A stretch of DNA of 5,247 nucleotides, from assembly GCA_964354865.1 (NCBI GenBank), contig CAYHBN010000087.1, positions 1-5,247 on the forward strand, read 5' to 3'. Every line of letters starts with the position of its first letter. Positions within the stretch are counted from its first letter, which is position 1. Positions 1 to 5,247 of the stretch are shown here, piece by piece. The translations under genes and the position numbers were made by a program. A model generated the notes under the pieces. The model ran no database searches. It was given only the letters and a program-made list of their open reading frames with translations, and had not been told where the DNA came from. This DNA is from JAHFJU01 sp964354865. GTDB taxonomy: Bacteria > Patescibacteriota > Gracilibacteria > UBA1369 > UM-FILTER-53-11.

Positions 1-483
1 AATCGCTTAAAAATTGCAGCAGCGGGTACGGAAGATGACGATAGCCAGTTTCCACGACTCTCCGCCGCACTTTATTCGAGAAAAAATTCGCGAGACGATA
101 GCAGAAGTTCACAAAATGCAACTCAACTAAGAGACAATTTAATAGCAAGATTTAGTAAATTATATTTATTGAGTGAGGGTGCAGCAGATGATTATGTCGA
201 TGACGGCAGCACAACCGGGGTAACTTTTACGCTTGAAGCCGAGGATCGAGACAACTGGGATTACTATGAAGTATCACCCAAGCTATTAGTTGATGGAACC
301 CCTGAAAATCGCGCCCTAAAAGAAGCTGTTCAACTATCGGTAAATAATAACTGGGAGACGCTCCTGAAATTTGGAAACACTGATAAAAATGCTGTTATTA
401 AGGAATTTATGAACGCCATTATAAAAGTTTCAGCGCGTCGACAAACAATTAGAAAAGCACTGCTCGAGGCAATTAGCGTATAA
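1..483 (+). CDS. Hypothetical protein, 3' part only
   Basis: The frame is open from the first base to a TAA at 481-483, giving the last 160 residues of a protein whose start lies outside the window. A TTG at 169 could in principle be a start, but the frame has no stop upstream of it and no promoter or ribosome site is visible there, so I read it as an internal leucine codon. The visible part has no cysteine, no obvious membrane segment and no signal-like stretch. It opens with a Ser/Arg/Asp-rich, probably disordered section. An acidic middle follows (around DNWDYYEVSP), and the last 60 or so residues look helical and charged, ending in KALLEAISV. I do not recognise the family. It could be the C-terminal domain of a larger protein. 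The next gene lies 47 nt downstream on the same strand but has its own promoter-like sequence, so co-transcription is possible but not needed. Confidence 0.7.
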   Translation, partial: NRLKIAAAGTEDDDSQFPRLSAALYSRKNSRDDSRSSQNATQLRDNLIARFSKLYLLSEGAADDYVDDGSTTGVTFTLEAEDRDNWDYYEVSPKLLVDGTPENRALKEAVQLSVNNNWETLLKFGNTDKNAVIKEFMNAIIKVSARRQTIRKALLEAISV

Positions 484-514
484 GCAAGCTGATCTGAAGT
501 TTTCGCCGATAGGG

Positions 515-523
515 TGTTATAAT
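515..523 (+). promoter_or_regulatory. Extended -10 promoter of the Cys-rich protein gene
   Basis: The sequence TGTTATAAT is a perfect extended -10 element: TG at 515-516, one spacer base, then consensus TATAAT at 518-523. No good -35 hexamer lies 16-18 nt upstream (the 17-nt position reads TGAAGT), which fits an extended -10 promoter. The usual distance to the start point puts +1 at about 530, one base before the ATG at 531. The mRNA would therefore be leaderless, which agrees with the lack of any Shine-Dalgarno motif. The promoter is inferred from sequence only. Confidence 0.65.
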
Positions 524-530
524 CCTCTCA

Positions 531-2183
531 ATGCAAACCGCTACCTGCGCCCTCACCGGCCACCCATTCTACATTCCCGACAGCGAAATTAAACACTGCG
601 AGCGCCTGGGCATTCCGCTGCCTACCACATCGCCACTTGAACGAATGCGAACATTGATGGCCTTTCGTAATGAGTGGAAACTCTATAAACGCAAATGCGA
701 CGCGACCGGCGCCGATATTATTAGTGCGTACCCTCCCGATAGTCCGTTCAAAATTTACAACAACGCGTACTGGTGGAGTGATGACTGGGACCCACTGAGT
801 TATGGCCGTGACTACGATTTTTCGAGAGGATTTTTTGAGCAGTATGCGGAGTTACAGCGCGATGTTCCGCGAGAGGGAACCACGATCTTTAACAGCGAAA
901 ACTGCGATTACAATAGCCACATCCGTCAGTCAAAAAACTGTTATCTAAATTCGCTCGTCGCCAAATGTGAAGACTCAAGTTACTGCTACTGGGTCGTAAA
1001 TGACAAAGACTGCTTCGACTCCATTTATACGAACGACTCAACCCTTTGCTACTTCACGAGCGATGTAAATAATTGCTATCAGTGCACCATGCTGCAGGAG
1101 TCAAACAACTGTACCGACTGCTACTTTTCGTATCAGCTCAAAGGCTGCCAAAATGTTTTATTCTGCGATAACTTAGCAAACAAGTCGTATCATATTTATA
1201 ATAAACCAGTTTCAAAAGAGGAGTTTGAGGCGACAAAAAAACGCGTCTTAAATGGCTCATATGAAAGGTGGAAACAGAATGTAGAGGAGTTTAAAAAACT
1301 CAAACAAAAAGCGGTCCACCAAAATATCCACAGCCTGAATGTAGAGAACTCAACTGGCGATCATTTGTACAACTCAAAAAACTGCGACTACTGTTTCGAC
1401 GCACACGAAAGTGAAGATTGCTACAACTGCGTTTCGCTCGATCACTCAAAAGATATTTCGAATTCATACTCGGCCGGCTGGCCGGCATGCGAGCTTGTGT
1501 ACATGTGCAATGTGTCTCGCTCATCTACAAACATCGCCTTCTGCACCTACACCTGGTACTCACAAAATCTCATGTACTGCGACAGCATGAATAGTTGCAG
1601 TGACTGTTTTGGCTGCATTGGATTGCGACGTAAAAAGTTTTGTATTTTCAACAAACAATATACCGAAACAGAGTACCGCGAACTTCTACCAAAGATTATT
1701 GCAAAAATGAAAGAGGAGGGAAGTTTTGGAACATTTTTCCCACAATCTCTTTCGCCATTTAGCTACAACGAAAGTCCTGCACAAGACTTTTTCCCACTCA
1801 CCGAGGCAATGGCACTCGACCGCGGCTACAAGTGGCGAGCCGAAGACCGACGTGAGTATTTGCCATCGACGCTCGAAGCAATTCCTGACTCAATTACGCA
1901 CGTTCTCGATTCGATCACCAAAGAAATTTTGGCCTGCGAAACCTGTGGCAAAAATTACCGCATCACGATGAGCGAACTGCGTTTTTACCGCACCAACAAC
2001 ATACCAATTCCTCGTCATTGCCCAACATGCCGCCACGCACAAAAAATGGCCATGCGCACGTTGCCGTTCTTATGGGAGCGCACCTGCGCAAAGTGCAATA
2101 ACACGATGTATTCAAGCTTTAATCCTGAACGCGAAGAAACAGTGTACTGCCAGGAGTGTTACCGAACTGCATACCTGGCTTAA
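531..2183 (+). CDS. Cys-rich solenoid protein with terminal zinc-ribbon modules (CPR-type, function unknown)
   Basis: This is a complete 550-residue protein with 35 cysteines and no signal peptide or membrane segment, so it is probably cytoplasmic. Residues 6-60 form a degenerate zinc-ribbon-like module ending in LYKRKCDATG. Residues 67-108 hold a conserved block (WWSDDWDP, then YGRDYDF). Residues 121-371 contain 24 cysteines in S/D-x-N-C-Y type repeats with a 12-residue beat, as in C125/C137, C161/C173/C185/C197, C182/C194/C206, C285/C297 and C338/C350/C362. The repeats fall into two halves about 150 residues apart, each closed by an (Y/F)NK motif and a short helix (NKPVSKEEFE and NKQYTETEYR). 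Residues 469-543 carry two four-cysteine sites: C469/C472/C497/C500 and C519/C522/C540/C543. From memory, close relatives are common in Parcubacteria and other CPR genomes, annotated as hypothetical or, without support that I can see, as CaiB/BaiF. Metal binding is likely; the actual role is unknown. The ATG is chosen because the -10 box ends 7 nt before it and the CxxTG motif begins just inside. Confidence 0.9.
   Translation: MQTATCALTGHPFYIPDSEIKHCERLGIPLPTTSPLERMRTLMAFRNEWKLYKRKCDATGADIISAYPPDSPFKIYNNAYWWSDDWDPLSYGRDYDFSRGFFEQYAELQRDVPREGTTIFNSENCDYNSHIRQSKNCYLNSLVAKCEDSSYCYWVVNDKDCFDSIYTNDSTLCYFTSDVNNCYQCTMLQESNNCTDCYFSYQLKGCQNVLFCDNLANKSYHIYNKPVSKEEFEATKKRVLNGSYERWKQNVEEFKKLKQKAVHQNIHSLNVENSTGDHLYNSKNCDYCFDAHESEDCYNCVSLDHSKDISNSYSAGWPACELVYMCNVSRSSTNIAFCTYTWYSQNLMYCDSMNSCSDCFGCIGLRRKKFCIFNKQYTETEYRELLPKIIAKMKEEGSFGTFFPQSLSPFSYNESPAQDFFPLTEAMALDRGYKWRAEDRREYLPSTLEAIPDSITHVLDSITKEILACETCGKNYRITMSELRFYRTNNIPIPRHCPTCRHAQKMAMRTLPFLWERTCAKCNNTMYSSFNPEREETVYCQECYRTAYLA
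891..1706 (+). repeat. Region encoding duplicated 12-residue Cys/Asn/Tyr repeats
   Basis: Residues 121-392 of the Cys-rich protein consist of degenerate 12-residue units in two halves about 150 residues apart, joined by a charged helix (about 229-262). At the DNA level the similarity is mostly gone. One clear trace is the 11-mer TCAAAAAACTG at 930-940 and again at 1374-1384, in the same reading frame and 444 nt apart, both encoding SKNC. The repeats are therefore old and kept at protein level rather than a recent tandem array. Confidence 0.65.
1935..2162 (+). other. C-terminal double zinc-ribbon region of the Cys-rich protein
   Basis: This segment encodes residues 469-544, with four CxxC or CPxC pairs: CETC, CPTC, CAKC and CQEC. 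The spacings are C-x2-C-x24-C-x2-C and C-x2-C-x17-C-x2-C, which suit two structural zinc sites. The first module aligns with the protein's own N-terminus (residues 6-60), which points to an ancient internal duplication. Zinc binding is inferred from the cysteine spacing. Confidence 0.7.
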
Positions 2184-2208
2184 AAAAGCTCGCCTTCACG
2201 TTATCAAT

Positions 2209-3441
2209 CTATTTTGCGCTATTTCTCTTAAACGCCGCAAACGTATACGGATAATTATTTGCAGCGTTCCACACAACAAACTGCGTGACACCTAAATCTT
2301 TGAGCGCACGGATTTCTTCTGACACATAGACGCTATCAAACTTTTTTGTACGGTACACAAATCCTTGCAACCAAGGGCGAATTTGCGCACCACTCCCCGC
2401 TGTTTGTTCAAGAAACTTTTTAGTTGTTTCATAGTTGAAAAAATACGGCTCGTCACCCGGATTTTTATGACCGCCCCATCCCGGCCCAAAGTGTGAAGGA
2501 TACGACATCGGATAAATGGCGTCTACATGCGGCGCAAGTGCAACGATATTTTGCCCGATAATTGGCCCGCTGACTTTATCCCACACAATAATACCGAACA
2601 CATCAATACCAACTTTCACTCCTTTTTCATGGAGTGCCTGACCGAGCATAGTTACCGCATTCACGATCGTCTGTTCTCGAGTTGTCGTTTCTTGACCAGT
2701 ATAATTATATCCGACGTAACCCTGCTTACCTGCTTCGGGAAACCGCACATAATCAAATTGAATCTCATCAAAACCAAAATCGGCGAGCTCTCGACAAATA
2801 TCTGCGTAATAGGCCAGCAGCTCATTATTGCCTGAATCAAGCCAAATTGCCCCTTCGCGATTACTAAACGGTTTGCCATTTCGTTTATCTTTAAGTGTCC
2901 ACTCTTTTTTTATATTTGCTAAAAAAGGACTTTTAAAGAGCACCAAACGCCCAATGACATAGATATTTTTTTGGTGGAGTTTTTCGACCAGCGCACGCAT
3001 ATCGGGAACTTGTGTACCCGTATTGTTCAAAGTCTTTGAAAGCTCAAGTGTCGAAGCGTAAGCGAGCTTTGTACCAGCCTGTACATCCATAACAATCGTA
3101 TTACCACCTGCTTTTATAAGCTCGTCGATAAGCACTTCTCCACGCTGACCTGCCGCTGTACTTGCTGTCAAATAAATCCCACTCATTTTTTCAGGGACAG
3201 GCATGTGTACGTTTGGCGGCGGCGAAACGGCTGCAGCAGAAGTAGTAGCACTGACCGAAGAAGCGGCCACCATAATGGTGCTCGGAGGGGATGGAGAAAG
3301 AGCGACGGGAGGCGTAGTAGTCGTCGATACCGAAGTCGCTGACTGAGAAACAACGTTATTCTTGACCAAAAGCTCTTGAGGCAAGGTACACCCGCTAAGC
3401 ATACTGGTAATAACGACAGTCATAATAGATACAATCTTCAT
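2209..3441 (-). CDS. Lipoprotein with putative glycoside hydrolase domain (DUF4015-like)
   Basis: With the start at the ATG at 3439-3441 the protein has 410 residues. It opens with a short lipoprotein signal, MKIVSIMTVVITSMLSGC. The lipobox is LSGC, so C18 would be lipidated and the protein anchored on the outer face of the cytoplasmic membrane. Residues 19-86 are a Ser/Thr/Ala/Pro-rich linker. The rest matches the DUF4015 putative glycoside hydrolase type, a TIM-barrel-like fold: GIYLTASTA at 88-96, VMDVQ at 117-121, FDEIQFDYVRFP at 224-235, DVFG at 280-283, YPMSYPSHFG at 310-319, RPWLQGF at 355-361 and WNAANNY at 391-397. The acidic residues of the FDEIQFDY strand are the likely active-site candidates, but activity and substrate (probably a cell-surface or environmental glycan) are not shown. 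The frame stays open upstream to ATGs at 3492 and 3504. These would add a charged, histidine-rich leader and overlap the divergent gene or its promoter, so the shorter start is preferred. Confidence 0.88.
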   Translation of the reverse strand: MKIVSIMTVVITSMLSGCTLPQELLVKNNVVSQSATSVSTTTTPPVALSPSPPSTIMVAASSVSATTSAAAVSPPPNVHMPVPEKMSGIYLTASTAAGQRGEVLIDELIKAGGNTIVMDVQAGTKLAYASTLELSKTLNNTGTQVPDMRALVEKLHQKNIYVIGRLVLFKSPFLANIKKEWTLKDKRNGKPFSNREGAIWLDSGNNELLAYYADICRELADFGFDEIQFDYVRFPEAGKQGYVGYNYTGQETTTREQTIVNAVTMLGQALHEKGVKVGIDVFGIIVWDKVSGPIIGQNIVALAPHVDAIYPMSYPSHFGPGWGGHKNPGDEPYFFNYETTKKFLEQTAGSGAQIRPWLQGFVYRTKKFDSVYVSEEIRALKDLGVTQFVVWNAANNYPYTFAAFKRNSAK

Positions 3442-3448
3442 AAGAGAA

Positions 3449-3477
3449 GTAATACTGTGTTTTTGATGTTTGGTAAA
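3449..3477 (-). promoter_or_regulatory. Candidate promoter of the DUF4015-like lipoprotein gene
   Basis: Read on the minus strand, TTTACC (3477-3472, four of six matches to TTGACA) is followed after 17 nt by TATTAC (3454-3449, four of six matches to TATAAT). Seven nt then separate the -10 from the ATG at 3441. The spacing would start the transcript at about the base before the ATG, so this mRNA would also be leaderless. Each hexamer is weak; the support comes from correct spacing, the lack of a Shine-Dalgarno motif, and the same geometry at the other two complete genes. The site also supports the 3441 start over the longer forms. Confidence 0.4.
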
Positions 3478-3483
3478 GTGCGG

Positions 3484-3489
3484 TATAAT
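3484..3489 (+). promoter_or_regulatory. -10 box of the E2 gene promoter
   Basis: A consensus TATAAT ends 8 nt before the ATG at 3498, which predicts a start point within about two bases of the start codon and hence a leaderless mRNA. The -35 is unclear: TTTTGA at 3461-3466 has the normal 17-nt spacer but a poor match, while TTGATG at 3463-3468 matches four of six bases but with only a 15-nt spacer. The ATG at 3491 lies out of frame and would fall upstream of the predicted +1, so it should not compete. The region interleaves with the promoter read in the opposite direction. Confidence 0.6.
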
Positions 3490-3497
3490 CATGTTCG

Positions 3498-4790
3498 ATG
3501 GCATTTGAATTTAAATTACCGGACGTTGGAGAAGGTATTCACGAAGGCGAAATTGTGCGCTGGCGCGTTGCCTTAGGCGAAGAAGTAAAAGAAGATCAGC
3601 CGCTCATTGAAGTTGAGACCGCAAAGGCCATTGTCGAGCTGCCGTCACCAAAAGCAGGTTTTATTTTAAAGATGAATGGCAAAGAAGGGGAGACAATTCA
3701 TGTGGGCGACGTGGTTGTTGTTATTGGGGCGAAAGACGAGAAATTAGAGGATTTGAAGGCAACGCCTAAGGCACCAGCCGTAGCAGAAGACACGAAAGAT
3801 GGCGCAGCGAAAGTTGAATTACAGGGTGTCGTGGGAGAGATTCCTATGAAAATGGAAGGTTTTACATTGCCATCTCGTACTGCCGAGGCAGTACACTCAA
3901 TCGGCCGTGTACCAAAAGTTATGCCGCGAACAAGAAAGCTGGCTGAAGAGTTAGGAGTGAATTTGGCAGGAATAAAGGGAACTGGGGTAGGGGGAGAGGT
4001 GACAGAGAATGATGTGAGAGCAGCACAGAGCGAAGGGGTACAAAATACAGACAGTACAAAGTTTTCTGCATCGCAGAAAACGACTACGCCAAAACTGAAT
4101 TTCGAAAACTACGGCACCGTAAACCGTACAAAATTGAAAGGCATGCGCAAAGCAATTGCAGAGCATATGGTCCTTTCAATGCAGACAATTCCGCATGTGA
4201 CCCACTGCGATGAGTTCGATGCAAGCAACCTAGTAAAACGTCGCGCCGCGCAAAAACCAGACGCGGAAAAATCGGGAATCAAACTCACCTACCTCTCATA
4301 CATTATTCAAGCTGCGGTGGCGGCACTTAAAGAATTCCCCGAATTTAACGCCTCAATCGACGATTCGACAAACGAGGTTGTCTACAAAAATTACATGAAC
4401 ATCGGCATTGCAGTCGACACGCCCGAGGGCCTAATGCTGCCGATTATTAAAGATGCAAATCAAAAAGATTTATTCCAGCTCGCAGGCGAAATAGTCTCAC
4501 TTGCCGAAAAAGCTCGTTCACGAAAAATCGCCCAAGCAGACATAGAGGGCGGTTCATTCTCAATCACCAACATTGGTTCAATTGGTGGCACCGAGGCAAC
4601 TCCTATTATTCCGTATGGCACATCGGCAATTTTGGGCGTCATGAAAATGACCGACACGCCAGTTGCAATCGACGGTAAAGTTGAGATTCGCCCCGTCATG
4701 TCACTGTGCCTTTCATACGACCATCGCCTTATCGACGGTGCGCAAGCCGCACGTTTTATGAACGCGGTGATTTTAGAATTGCAAAAATAA
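3498..4790 (+). CDS. E2 component (dihydrolipoamide acyltransferase) of a 2-oxoacid dehydrogenase complex
   Basis: This is a complete 430-residue protein with the full E2 layout, at the normal length for a single-lipoyl E2. Residues 3-77 are the lipoyl domain, with LPDVGEG near the start and the lipoylated lysine K43 in VETAKAIVE. Residues 78-137 are a linker. Residues 138-174 are the peripheral-subunit-binding domain (MPRTRKLAEELGV, then GTGVGGEVTENDV) that would hold E1 or E3. After a second linker, the acyltransferase domain starts near residue 206. It includes KGMRKAIAEHM, SITNIGSIGG (355-364), ATPII, and the active-site motif DHRLIDG with H409 and D413. The protein moves an acyl group from lipoyl-lysine to CoA in the cytoplasm, normally acetyl from pyruvate. 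The acyl substrate cannot be fixed from this sequence; pyruvate dehydrogenase E2 (often named pdhC or aceF) is the likeliest reading, and a branched-chain E2 is the alternative. No E1 or E3 gene is adjacent. All key residues are present, so it should be active. Confidence 0.95.
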   Translation: MAFEFKLPDVGEGIHEGEIVRWRVALGEEVKEDQPLIEVETAKAIVELPSPKAGFILKMNGKEGETIHVGDVVVVIGAKDEKLEDLKATPKAPAVAEDTKDGAAKVELQGVVGEIPMKMEGFTLPSRTAEAVHSIGRVPKVMPRTRKLAEELGVNLAGIKGTGVGGEVTENDVRAAQSEGVQNTDSTKFSASQKTTTPKLNFENYGTVNRTKLKGMRKAIAEHMVLSMQTIPHVTHCDEFDASNLVKRRAAQKPDAEKSGIKLTYLSYIIQAAVAALKEFPEFNASIDDSTNEVVYKNYMNIGIAVDTPEGLMLPIIKDANQKDLFQLAGEIVSLAEKARSRKIAQADIEGGSFSITNIGSIGGTEATPIIPYGTSAILGVMKMTDTPVAIDGKVEIRPVMSLCLSYDHRLIDGAQAARFMNAVILELQK

Positions 4791-4801
4791 AGTCCTATCG
4801 A

Positions 4802-5247
4802 TCACGGTTGCTTCTCATAAACCAGTGACTCGTTATCTTCATACACTTTTTCAAAAACAGTGCTTGTCTTTAAAAACTCATTCAACCTACCATCGAAATT
4901 TCGAAAAACAGTCCTGTCGTTGTACGATTTCTCTAACAATATGTACGAAATTTCGGGAAAAGTTTGAGTGAATTTTTCGACAAAATGAGTTTTACTAACC
5001 CTCGCCTCACTCAGTGCAAGCCAAGAATTATATTTATCCTTATTCTCTAAATAGGCGAAAACCGGATCAAGCCCTATGAGAAACGTGTTGTGATCGTCAC
5101 TCAAAAAAAGTGAAGGGAAAGAGTCCCACTGTGTGTGAAAAATTGTTGAGCCTTTTTCTGTGTTAGATGAAAGCCAGATTCCTACGTCGGTAAATCTGTG
5201 TACGGGAACGCCATTTAATAATTTTCCGCGCGTTTCAACGATATCAC
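4802..5247 (-). CDS. C-terminal part of a probable membrane glycosyltransferase-like protein
   Basis: The minus-strand frame is open from the window edge to a TGA at 4804-4802 and gives the last 147 residues; the start is outside the window. A TTG at 5104 is internal, because the upstream sequence in the same frame is clearly coding. The visible part is soluble: a section ending in FTDVGIWLSSNTEKGSTIF, then HTQWDSFPSLFLSDDHN, then GLDPVFAYLENKDKYNSW. The tail alternates predicted strands and helices and ends in VYEKQP. From memory, the pattern of WD-x-FP, a short gap, then DHN and GLDP-x-F-x-YL occurs in the extracytoplasmic C-terminal domain of large polytopic membrane proteins of CPR and related bacteria. 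These proteins often resemble family-39-type or oligosaccharyl glycosyltransferases. No membrane segment is visible in this fragment, so that reading is tentative. The gene converges on the E2 gene with an 11-nt gap. Confidence 0.65.
   Translation of the reverse strand, partial: DIVETRGKLLNGVPVHRFTDVGIWLSSNTEKGSTIFHTQWDSFPSLFLSDDHNTFLIGLDPVFAYLENKDKYNSWLALSEARVSKTHFVEKFTQTFPEISYILLEKSYNDRTVFRNFDGRLNEFLKTSTVFEKVYEDNESLVYEKQP

Noticed and set aside
169..483. Short gene starting at TTG 169
   Set aside because: The same frame is open back to base 1 and no promoter or ribosome site precedes the TTG; the gene is better read as a 3' fragment.
1471..1490. GC-rich repeat GGCCGGC-T-GGCCGGC as a possible hairpin or recombination site
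   Set aside because: It lies inside a coding region in frame, the possible stem would have a loop of only a few bases, and no T-run or second copy is present.
1300..1524. Minus-strand open frame inside the Cys-rich gene
   Set aside because: It is antisense to a clearly real gene with strong motifs, has no start signal, and is explained as a shadow frame.
531..2183. Naming the Cys-rich protein a CaiB/BaiF CoA-transferase
   Set aside because: I recall this label on similar CPR proteins, but no CoA-transferase feature is visible here; the sequence is dominated by Cys repeats and zinc-ribbon pairs.
2184..2208. Possible intrinsic terminator near the A/T-run at 2181-2187
   Set aside because: On the minus strand GAGC precedes six T, but no complementary GCTC lies upstream to form a stem.
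2527..2879. Several overlapping open frames on both strands within the lipoprotein gene
   Set aside because: They overlap conserved FDEIQFDYVRFP coding sequence, show no recognisable domain and lack start signals.
3442..3504. Longer lipoprotein start at 3504 or 3492
   Set aside because: Either start would put up to 21 extra charged and histidine-containing residues before the lipoprotein signal, and would cover the E2 promoter or first codons. No promoter is seen upstream on that strand.
3951..4166. Minus-strand open frame within the E2 gene
   Set aside because: It arises from the G-rich, C-poor coding strand of the binding domain and linker; it has no promoter and no recognisable protein features.
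4791..4815. Possible bidirectional terminator between the E2 gene and the last gene
   Set aside because: Only the short palindrome ATCGAT and a distant TTGC/GCAA pair are present; no stable stem with a T-run.
4802..5104. 100-residue minus-strand gene starting at TTG 5104
   Set aside because: The frame continues upstream to the window edge with coherent protein sequence (GSTIFHTQWDSFP), so the TTG is an internal leucine.

Overview
The window most likely comes from a Candidate Phyla Radiation (Patescibacteria) bacterium, probably of a Parcubacteria-like lineage. The strongest pointer is the gene at 531-2183. It encodes a very cysteine-rich protein of a type I know, from memory, mainly from CPR genomes. 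Supporting points are a short-leader lipoprotein with a DUF4015-type glycoside-hydrolase-like domain, moderate GC, the standard code (TGA stops), tight spacing, and no Shine-Dalgarno motif before any visible start. This assignment is inferred from family resemblance, not from a marker gene.

Layout. 1-483 (+) is the 3' end of a gene I do not recognise. 531-2183 (+) encodes the Cys-rich solenoid/zinc-ribbon protein and is preceded by an extended -10 promoter only 7 nt from its ATG. 2209-3441 (-) encodes the DUF4015-like lipoprotein and converges on the Cys-rich gene with a 25-nt gap. 3498-4790 (+) encodes a complete E2 acyltransferase of a 2-oxoacid dehydrogenase complex, divergent from the lipoprotein gene across 56 nt that seem to hold two interleaved promoters. 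4802-5247 (-) is the 3' part of a further gene, probably the soluble C-terminal domain of a polytopic membrane protein, and it converges on the E2 gene with an 11-nt gap. No gap reaches 300 bases, and I see no tRNA, rRNA, CRISPR, insertion sequence, attachment site or convincing intrinsic terminator.

The genes do not form an obvious pathway. The orientation (+, +, -, +, -) implies several separate transcription units. The E2 lies without its E1 or E3 partners. The lipoprotein and the terminal membrane protein both point to the cell envelope. The two most interesting points are the Cys-rich protein, whose function is unknown and whose architecture is strongly patterned, and the repeated promoter design in which the -10 box sits 7-8 nt before the start codon, implying leaderless mRNAs.
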